NCBI RefSeq assembly: GCF_050920755.1
Contig: NZ_CP158480.1
Coordinates: 1,984,001-2,048,000, forward strand
Direction: 5' to 3'
Source: Oligella sp050920755
GTDB lineage: Bacteria; Pseudomonadota; Gammaproteobacteria; Burkholderiales; Burkholderiaceae_B
DNA: 64,000 nt
Part shown: positions 59,539 to 64,000 of the stretch, one piece after another
How the letters are laid out: the number at the start of each line of letters is the position of its first letter
How positions within the stretch are numbered: position 1 is the stretch's first letter
The notes under the pieces: model-generated
The model's database searches: none
What the model was told of the DNA's origin: nothing
What the model saw: the letters and a program-made list of their open reading frames with translations, nothing else
Translations under genes and position numbers: made by a program

Positions 59539-59615
59539 GGGCAACGGCTAGAAACCTGTACAAGTCAGGCGGGATTATTCCCCTGTCGGGTGTTGTATTC
59601 TCCGCACCGTCGCCC
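59539..59615 (-). ncRNA. C4-type antisense RNA, copy A
   Basis: A 77-base core. The closing stem GGGCGACGG/CCGUUGCCC (one G-U) has compensatory changes compared with copy B. Inside are hairpin CCC-GACA-GGG, b' GAAUAAUCCCGCC, hairpin CCUG...CAGG and a' UUUCUAG. a1 (CUAGAAA, 59680-59686) lies at the transcript start and a terminator-like hairpin (59637-59662) between. Size and layout match the P1/P7 C4 RNA that blocks antirepressor translation. Confidence 0.82.
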
Positions 59616-59696
59616 ATAGATGAAAGCTATAGACGTAAAAAAATCACGCTCACGGGGTGATTATCCGCTTGTATCAGGCTTTCTAGACCTACCCAA

Positions 59697-59725
59697 ATAT
59701 TAACACATTCTGTCATGGTTGTAAA
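59697..59725 (-). promoter_or_regulatory. Promoter of C4/antirepressor module A
   Basis: On the minus strand TTTACA, 17 bases, TAATAT, ten bases after the Q-like stop codon. The predicted RNA begins at or just before a1. Confidence 0.65.
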
Positions 59726-59733
59726 GTTTTCAT

Positions 59734-60075
59734 TCATACTGCCCCTACCTGCTCTTCTTCCAAATAATCAGCAATGGCGTATCTAGCCCTTTGAAGTTGC
59801 CGGCTCACAGTTCGCTCACAAACGCCATAGCGGTCGCATATCGCCCGGATCTTCCATGTATACAAGTATCGCAACTGAATCACGTCTCTAAGCTCTGGCT
59901 CTAAGGACAACACAGCTCGATGTGTCCGCTTAACCCACGTCAATCGCTCAGCTTCCACCTCTTGTTTATAAAACTTGACGGTGTCGCAGCTTAGTTTTTT
60001 TGTGCCGATAGGGGCTAAATGCCCTTTCGTCATGTATTCTGCCCACTGTTCAAGCCGTGCGTTGATGTAGCTCAT
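59734..60075 (-). CDS. Q-like late regulator with sigma-70 region 4-type helix-turn-helix
   Basis: A 113-residue basic protein. The C-terminal half shows AVLSLEPELRDVIQLRYLYTWKIRAICDRYGVCERTVSRQLQRARYAIADYLEEE, the region-4-like fold seen in phage late regulators and some antiterminators. Its place after the replication genes and before the late region fits a Q function. A late promoter with tandem terminators lies downstream. Whether it acts as activator or antiterminator cannot be told. Its 3' end is repeated twice further on. Confidence 0.7.
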   Translation of the reverse strand: MSYINARLEQWAEYMTKGHLAPIGTKKLSCDTVKFYKQEVEAERLTWVKRTHRAVLSLEPELRDVIQLRYLYTWKIRAICDRYGVCERTVSRQLQRARYAIADYLEEEQVGAV

Positions 60076-60106
60076 TCACTTACCTGCTGCCTGCGTAAAA
60101 ACCGAT

Positions 60107-60634
60107 TTATACCCACACACCCAAAGCGCAAATCGCACCGACTTTAGGCTGAAATAGGCGAAATTGTCTACTTAGCTCGACATCGATTTCGATTTTTTTA
60201 GGCGTAGGCGTAACGCCTTTCCCCCTAGCTTGTTTTTTGTAATCTTCGTTGTATGCGTACAAATACAAACGCCCGCCGTTTTTTGTCTTTACTCTGCGAT
60301 CAATTATTTTTGCTTTTCCTTGTTTCGCTAATAACGAAAGCGTTGAACCGATTGTTCTCTTTTGAAATCCGCTACAAAAGGTCATTGCTGAATCAACCGT
60401 TAACGGCCCCTTTTTTAGCGCTTCTAAGATTAAATTTGTAGCGTTCCCCTTTGGTTTTTTCACAGTTTGATGCAAGAGAGGCTTTACATTTCGTTTTGTA
60501 ACAATATACCCTTGTGCTCTTAGCTGACTGATTTTTGTGCTTGCTCTTGCCTGCGGTATACCCAGATGTTTTGCGAGCTCAGCTACTGTTCTCGGCTTTT
60601 GCAAATAAATTAGAATTTTTTCAGTGATGGTCAT
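60107..60634 (-). CDS. Winged-helix DNA-binding phage protein
   Basis: A 175-residue protein, strongly basic. The first half has a winged helix (ITEKILIYLQKPRTVAELAKHLGIPQARASTKISQLRAQGYI) and the second looks like another (ILEALKKGPLTVDSAMTFCSGFQKRTIGSTLSLLAKQGKAKII). I do not recognise a named family. It overlaps rusA by 14 bases. A role in replication or control is possible. Confidence 0.65.
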   Translation of the reverse strand: MTITEKILIYLQKPRTVAELAKHLGIPQARASTKISQLRAQGYIVTKRNVKPLLHQTVKKPKGNATNLILEALKKGPLTVDSAMTFCSGFQKRTIGSTLSLLAKQGKAKIIDRRVKTKNGGRLYLYAYNEDYKKQARGKGVTPTPKKIEIDVELSRQFRLFQPKVGAICALGVWV

Positions 60635-61037
60635 TTTCCGCTTCCCTTTGTGCTTTGATTGTTAAGTTTTCGGCAATAATCGTAAGTCCTCCCCGATCTT
60701 TAGGTTTTCCGTATTTGGCATGGATTTCGATTACCTGATTATCGTTTTTGTACAAAAAGCCCTGTAGAGCGTCCAGAGCGACTTTTATGGCATTGTCTAT
60801 ATCAAGACATACCCTGCTTGCCGTTTTCGCCTTGGTGAGCCTCTGGTGAAGTTCTAGGGCTATTTTAAAGTCGCCGTCATGCGCCTTTAAGCCATTTTCT
60901 TTTGCAATCCACGCTACGACTTTCCGGTAGTCGTTCGCATCTTTGCTGCGGTAGGTTCGCACACGACCATTAACGACTGCTGTGCGCCAGTAGCGATTGG
61001 CTGATACCGGGTACGGCAGGTTTAGTTCATAACGCAT
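60621..61037 (-). CDS. rusA: RusA-type Holliday junction resolvase
   Basis: A 138-residue endonuclease that resolves four-way junctions. Family features: LPYPVSANRYWRTAVVNGRVRTYRSKDANDYRKVVAW, and the acidic active-site segment CLDIDNAIKVALDALQGFLYKNDNQV with the conserved Asp residues. It lies in the replication block, overlapping its neighbours slightly. Confidence 0.88.
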   Translation of the reverse strand: MRYELNLPYPVSANRYWRTAVVNGRVRTYRSKDANDYRKVVAWIAKENGLKAHDGDFKIALELHQRLTKAKTASRVCLDIDNAIKVALDALQGFLYKNDNQVIEIHAKYGKPKDRGGLTIIAENLTIKAQREAENDHH

Positions 61038-61488
61038 TTTTCAATTCCTCTTTCACGGTTTTTAAAATCGGGCCGTTTTTTTTGATAAGCTCGTGTATCT
61101 TTGCGATGTGTACCGCGGCCTCTTCGGGTGTGCATGGAATGTATTCGTGACCTAGCTGCTTCGGTTTCTGCGCGGACTTTTCTCTTGCTTCGCTTTTGCT
61201 CGGCACTTTGCAGGCTTTCAAAAATTCAGTTAGGCTTGGTGGCCAGTCGTACATATCTCGGCAGTTTTCAAGCCCTCGTTTAATCATCTCGGGCGTGATA
61301 TTGTCTTCAACAAATGCCTCAACCCAAGCTTCGCGCCAATTGTCGATAGCCTCAGCATCTGGGAAGCTGCTCCGCCATTTGCTTGGGTACAGCCCGTCCA
61401 ATCGTTTGTAAAGCAGCATGATGGGGCTGATGTCTTTGCCGGGCAGTGGGCTTAGCCAGCTCGCTATCGTCATTTGCTTGTCGTTCAT
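61027..61488 (-). CDS. Replication protein P-like helicase loader
   Basis: A 153-residue protein: LLYKRLDGLYPSKWRSSFPDAEAIDNWREAWVEAFVEDNITPEMIKRGLENCRDMYDWPPSLTEFLKAC. This matches the phage replication P family, which brings host DnaB to the origin. It overlaps the O-like gene by four bases, like lambda O-P. Confidence 0.85.
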   Translation of the reverse strand: MNDKQMTIASWLSPLPGKDISPIMLLYKRLDGLYPSKWRSSFPDAEAIDNWREAWVEAFVEDNITPEMIKRGLENCRDMYDWPPSLTEFLKACKVPSKSEAREKSAQKPKQLGHEYIPCTPEEAAVHIAKIHELIKKNGPILKTVKEELKNAL

Positions 61489-62426
61489 TGGATTACCCTC
61501 GCTTTGATATCTAAAACTGAATCATTGTTTTCGCTATGACCGCTTTGGTTACTTTGATTCTGACTGCGCATGTATTCGTATGGATTGAACCTTTGCTTTT
61601 CTCTGCTGTTCGATACGATTTCATCCTCCCATCGGGAACCGTTCAGGTAAGTGGTTGGGTGCATTTTGTCAAAACCCAGTTGCTCTGCTTTGAGCCTTGC
61701 CCGGACATCTCTAGCTAGCATGTCTGCAAAATCGTTAGGTTTCATACCCGATTCTTTGAGCCTAGTTTTGTACCTTGAGAAAGATGTTTTTTTGTTTATT
61801 TTCACTATTCCTGAAGTCCAAAATTTATTGAATGATTTTTCAACATCACTCACCTCATCGATCCGATCCTCTTTTTTTGCGCTCGGTGGATCGATGTAGA
61901 TTGTTCGATCTTTATTTGTATTTCTATTTGTATTTCTATTTGTATATCTATCTGTATCTATGCGTGTACCTCTTTTGGTAACCGTTTCGTTACCGTTTTG
62001 GGTACCGTTTAAGTTACCGTTTTGGGTACCGTTTAGGTCTAAATCGGTAACCGTTTCCGTTTCGGTAACCGTTACTATTTCAGCAACCGTTTCTTCCTCT
62101 AAATGGTTGCCGTTTTGGGTACCGTTTAGGCCGTCTTTTTTGCTAATATTTACATCGCAAATTTGATATCTGATCCACTTAGATCGACCGCCGTTTCCCT
62201 CTTTTTTCAGCCAACCTAAAATCTCTAATTCAGTTGTAATTGTGGACACTCTTGATAGTTGGTAGCCGGTTCTTTCGGCTATCATTTCACGGCTAATGGC
62301 TGATACATTTGTATCTTTTTTACGCCACGAAAGAATCGACATAAGCACTCTAATTTGTCTTAAAGTAAGCCTATCGTCTGCCAAAATATCAAAAGGAATA
62401 ATTATAAAATCTGGGTTATATCTCAT
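61485..62426 (-). CDS. Replication initiator, O-like, with internal origin
   Basis: A 313-residue protein. The N-terminal winged helix (FIIIPFDILADDRLTLRQIRVLMSILSWRKKDTNVSAISREMIAERTGYQLSRVSTITTELEILGWL) is the initiator DNA-binding domain. The middle is a low-complexity Asn/Gly/Thr stretch encoded by DNA repeats (NGTQNGN repeats). The C-terminus is helical (FNKFWTSGIVKINKKTSFSRYKTRLKE). ATG 62426 follows GGGGTAAG and is preferred to GTG 62441. Confidence 0.82.
   Translation of the reverse strand: MRYNPDFIIIPFDILADDRLTLRQIRVLMSILSWRKKDTNVSAISREMIAERTGYQLSRVSTITTELEILGWLKKEGNGGRSKWIRYQICDVNISKKDGLNGTQNGNHLEEETVAEIVTVTETETVTDLDLNGTQNGNLNGTQNGNETVTKRGTRIDTDRYTNRNTNRNTNKDRTIYIDPPSAKKEDRIDEVSDVEKSFNKFWTSGIVKINKKTSFSRYKTRLKESGMKPNDFADMLARDVRARLKAEQLGFDKMHPTTYLNGSRWEDEIVSNSREKQRFNPYEYMRSQNQSNQSGHSENNDSVLDIKARVIQ
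61910..62130. other. Putative phage replication origin inside the O-like gene
   Basis: From 61977 to 62130 the core (G)GTA(A)CCGTTT or GTTACCGTTTT occurs about ten times, including three copies of a 22-24-bp composite (GTTACCGTTTTGGGTACCGTTTA). Next to it, 61910-61965, is an A/T-rich run of TATTTGTATTTC-type repeats suited to strand opening. Iterons plus an A/T-rich element within the initiator gene is the lambda ori arrangement. Confidence 0.8.
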
Positions 62427-62722
62427 CTTCTTACCCCACACGCACCATACCCTGCCCTTGCGCAGGAACAGTGCGTACCAATTTCATTCCCGAAGGCTAG
62501 ATAGTTCATATACTCGGTTGAGACGATGACTAAGCCTAAAGCCTGTAAAACCTTGTCTAGCTTGTCTAGCGTGATGCCTGAGTCGCCAGATAGCACCTTT
62601 GATGGCATGCTTTCATGCCATTTTGTCGCCTCTAATATCTCGGCCTTTTTGTTCGGGTCCGTTAAAGCAGCACGTAGCGCTGTCTCAAATACCGGCTTAC
62701 GCTTCAGTTCTTTCACGTTCAA
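62423..62722 (-). CDS. CII-like transcriptional activator
   Basis: A 99-residue protein. The central part, ALRAALTDPNKKAEILEATKWHESMPSKVLSGDSGITLDKLDKVLQALGLVIVSTEYMNYLA, resembles lambda CII (helix-turn-helix, then LDKLLxVLxxLGL). It lies between the Cro-like gene and the O-like gene, the CII position, and overlaps the O-like start by four bases. Confidence 0.75.
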   Translation of the reverse strand: MNVKELKRKPVFETALRAALTDPNKKAEILEATKWHESMPSKVLSGDSGITLDKLDKVLQALGLVIVSTEYMNYLAFGNEIGTHCSCARAGYGACGVRR

Positions 62723-62786
62723 CCCCCTTCAAGATTTAAAGAATGCAGCTGAACACACTAGCTGCGATGATTATTAAAAGAACCGG

Positions 62787-63026
62787 TTAAACAGTCTCGG
62801 CAGTGTCTTCTTGGGTTGAGCCAACAACACCAATAGCTTTTTTCTGTTGCTTTGATAGCCCAACTGAAAAAATCTTAGGGTTGGCAATAATTACCGCAGG
62901 CGGAATGCCTCGTTTAATCCAGTTGTGAACACGTTGCGGTCCGGTTGATTTGTCGTAACCTAGCTTTCTTGCAAGTGAAGAGCTACCGCCGTGGCGTTGA
63001 ATAATGTCTTTTGCTTTTAGTTTCAT
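62787..63026 (-). CDS. Cro/YdaS-like repressor
   Basis: A 79-residue DNA-binding protein (KAKDIIQRHGGSSSLARKLGYDKSTGPQRVHNWIKRGIPPAVII) with the helix-turn-helix of the YdaS/Cro group. It is the first gene leftward from the repressor switch and divergent from the S24 repressor gene. Confidence 0.82.
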   Translation of the reverse strand: MKLKAKDIIQRHGGSSSLARKLGYDKSTGPQRVHNWIKRGIPPAVIIANPKIFSVGLSKQQKKAIGVVGSTQEDTAETV

Positions 63027-63041
63027 TTATTGCTCCGAGCA

Positions 63042-63129
63042 TCAATTGCATTAAATTGACATTATTTATTAAACCAAATGTTTAGCCGTTAGTCAACATT
63101 TTGATTAACACGATTTAAACAAAATGTTG
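63042..63129. promoter_or_regulatory. Lysis-lysogeny switch: divergent promoters and operators
   Basis: Leftward promoter (minus): TTGACT, 17 bases, TTTAAT at 63096-63068. Rightward promoter (plus): TTGACA at 63056, 17 bases, weak TGTTTA. A perfect 10-bp inverted repeat CAACATTTTG/CAAAATGTTG lies at 63094-63103 and 63120-63129, and a related half site CAAATGTTTA lies near 63075. A second inverted repeat TCAATT/AATTGA is at 63042-63059. These are the probable CI/Cro operators. Confidence 0.65.
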
Positions 63130-63142
63130 TAACTTCGAGAAT

Positions 63143-63826
63143 ATGAGTACTAACATGCACCCAAGCACAAAACGCTTATACGAGATAGTGCGAGACAATA
63201 AACCCGAGATTAAGACTCAGGCTGATTTAGCACGGCTATTTAATACCTCGTCTCAAGTCATTAAGAATTGGGAAAATAGAGGCGTACCTGCGCAAACTGC
63301 CATTGAGGTCGAATCAATGTTTGGCGTGTCGCCAACGCTATTAATGACAGGCAAAGCACCTAAGCGTCAAAGCAAGCCGCTTGAACCCGGAGTTGTTCGT
63401 TTTGACAAGCTAGATATTAGCCCTCACGCCGGAAGCGGCGCACAGCCGATTGATTCCCCTAGCGTCGTGGATACGATTGAAGTATTAGAGTCTTGGGCTT
63501 TTGAAAAACTGGGGACAAATAACCCGGAAAAAATAAAAATAGTCACTAATAAGGGGGTATCAATGTCGCCGACAATTAAAGATGGAGACATTTTGTTTGT
63601 CGATGTTACTACTCGATTTTTTGACGGTGACGGCATTTATGTGATTGACTGGAACGGTCGCTTGTTGACCAAACGCCTAATCGCTAAATTGGATAACAGA
63701 ATAGCCATCAGCAGCGACAATAAATCACCCGAGTATGAGACTGAGTACGTTGATATTAATAGCCAAGACAGACTATTCATCTGCGGTAAGGTGAAGGCTT
63801 ATTTCAGCTTGAGAGAGGTTGTTTAA
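63143..63826 (+). CDS. CI-like repressor with S24 (LexA-type) peptidase domain
   Basis: A 227-residue repressor. The N-terminal helix-turn-helix is KTQADLARLFNTSSQVIKNWENRGVPAQTAIEVESMFGVSP. The C-terminal S24 domain has the nucleophile Ser in NKGVSMSPTIKDGD and the Lys in NGRLLTKRL. A candidate Ala-Gly cleavage site lies in the linker (SPHAGSGAQ). SOS-induced self-cleavage is therefore possible, besides inactivation by the antirepressors. It is the only long plus-strand gene in the phage part. Confidence 0.92.
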   Translation: MSTNMHPSTKRLYEIVRDNKPEIKTQADLARLFNTSSQVIKNWENRGVPAQTAIEVESMFGVSPTLLMTGKAPKRQSKPLEPGVVRFDKLDISPHAGSGAQPIDSPSVVDTIEVLESWAFEKLGTNNPEKIKIVTNKGVSMSPTIKDGDILFVDVTTRFFDGDGIYVIDWNGRLLTKRLIAKLDNRIAISSDNKSPEYETEYVDINSQDRLFICGKVKAYFSLREVV

Positions 63827-63843
63827 GCATCATGAGTAATGGC

Positions 63844-63862
63844 AACCACAAAGTTTGTGGTT
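63844..63862. other. Palindrome between the repressor and the next gene
   Basis: AACCACAAA G TTTGTGGTT is a perfect inverted repeat of 9 bp. It may be a weak hairpin terminator or an operator; the T-run after it is short. Confidence 0.4.
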
Positions 63863-63900
63863 TATGTAACGAAAGTTAAACTTACTAAGGAGTTATATCA

Positions 63901-64000
63901 GTGCAAAATGACGCAAAAAAACAACCAATTAAATATACCCTAAAAGAACTTACGGCTGAAGTTATTTCAAATACAAAAAAGGCATGGGAAAGAGACTCAT
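63901..64000 (+). CDS. Unidentified phage gene, 5' part (cut by window edge)
   Basis: A GTG at 63901 follows AAGGAG at good spacing and opens a frame to the window end: MQNDAKKQPIKYTLKELTAE then VISNTKKAWERDS. It is hydrophilic and lysine-rich. Too little is visible to name it. It is downstream of the repressor in the same direction and may be cotranscribed with it. Confidence 0.6.
   Translation, partial: MQNDAKKQPIKYTLKELTAEVISNTKKAWERDS

Larger units (their letters stand above)
31330..64000. mobile_element. Prophage with contractile-tail morphogenesis genes (right end outside window)
   Basis: A continuous set of phage genes starts after tRNA-His: lysis, fibre, baseplate, tape measure, sheath, head, packaging, late control, replication and a lambda-type repressor switch. 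The DUF3383 sheath and separate tube protein indicate a myovirus-like particle. The baseplate set (spike, gp25-like, gpJ-like, plug, DUF2612) resembles the simple baseplate of cyanophage Pam3. All structural genes are intact, so it may be functional. No integrase is visible; it should lie right of 64,000, beyond the repressor. The left border is set at the tRNA 3' end by inference. Confidence 0.9.

Noticed and set aside
61910..62130. Regular repeats that could suggest a CRISPR array
   Set aside because: Units are 10-24 bp without 30-40 bp unique spacers, and they lie in frame inside the O-like gene; an iteron origin fits better.
1..64000. Insertion sequences or transposase genes
   Set aside because: No transposase motif or terminal inverted repeat with target duplication was seen in the window.

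Overview
The window joins about 31 kb of conserved bacterial chromosome (1-31,330) to about 32.7 kb of a temperate phage genome (31,330-64,000) that runs off the right edge. The gene order cysS / 3-methyladenine glycosylase / accA / tilS, with TPR protein, PPIase and lpxH on the other side of cysS, together with orn-M48 protease-rsgA, pgsA-uvrC and divergent suhB/trmJ, is the order I know from Burkholderiales, especially Alcaligenaceae. The moderate GC and A/T-rich spacers suggest a low-GC member such as Oligella or Pelistega. This is inference from synteny and composition; no search was run.

Chromosomal part. Left edge: a truncated histone-deacetylase-like amidohydrolase, then mltB. A minus-strand series follows: orn, acpS, nagZ, uvrC, pgsA and an MFS transporter. 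Plus strand: M48 protease and rsgA. Minus strand: CoA pyrophosphatase and rplS, the latter without its usual rpsP-rimM-trmD partners upstream. A probable sulfur locus has a persulfide-dioxygenase-like MBL protein, a LysR regulator and a divergent YeiH-type exporter. Then come tilS, accA, glycosylase and cysS (minus); TPR, PPIase and lpxH (plus); uppP and suhB (minus); trmJ (plus); mscS (minus); and amn, cytochrome b561, two YceI proteins and mutS (plus). tRNA-Arg(TCT) and tRNA-His(GTG) end the chromosomal part.

Prophage part. The tRNA-His 3' end is the likely attachment site. Almost all phage genes lie on the minus strand and are transcribed from right to left. The right end holds a lambda-like switch: S24 repressor, Cro-like and CII-like proteins. 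Next are O-like and P-like replication genes with an iteron origin inside the O-like gene, RusA, and a Q-like regulator. Then comes an unusual control region: two tandem antirepressor genes, each with its own promoter and 77-78 nt C4-type antisense RNA, followed by a HicAB toxin-antitoxin pair. A strong late promoter with three terminators precedes a third antirepressor. Packaging, head, contractile-tail (sheath, tube, Pam3-like simple baseplate), fibre and lysis genes complete the late block.

Most interesting points: (1) two C4 RNA/antirepressor modules whose specificity heptamers differ and covary, implying two separate regulatory circuits in one prophage; (2) a silent inverted tail-fibre C-terminus, exactly as long as the expressed one (84 residues) and placed symmetrically tail-to-tail with it; (3) a programmed -1 frameshift at U UUU UUA that yields a G/GT tail chaperone; (4) a PBECR-like nuclease domain fused to a DUF2213 head protein; (5) an iteron origin embedded in the O-like gene; (6) a lambda pR'-tR'-like late control region.
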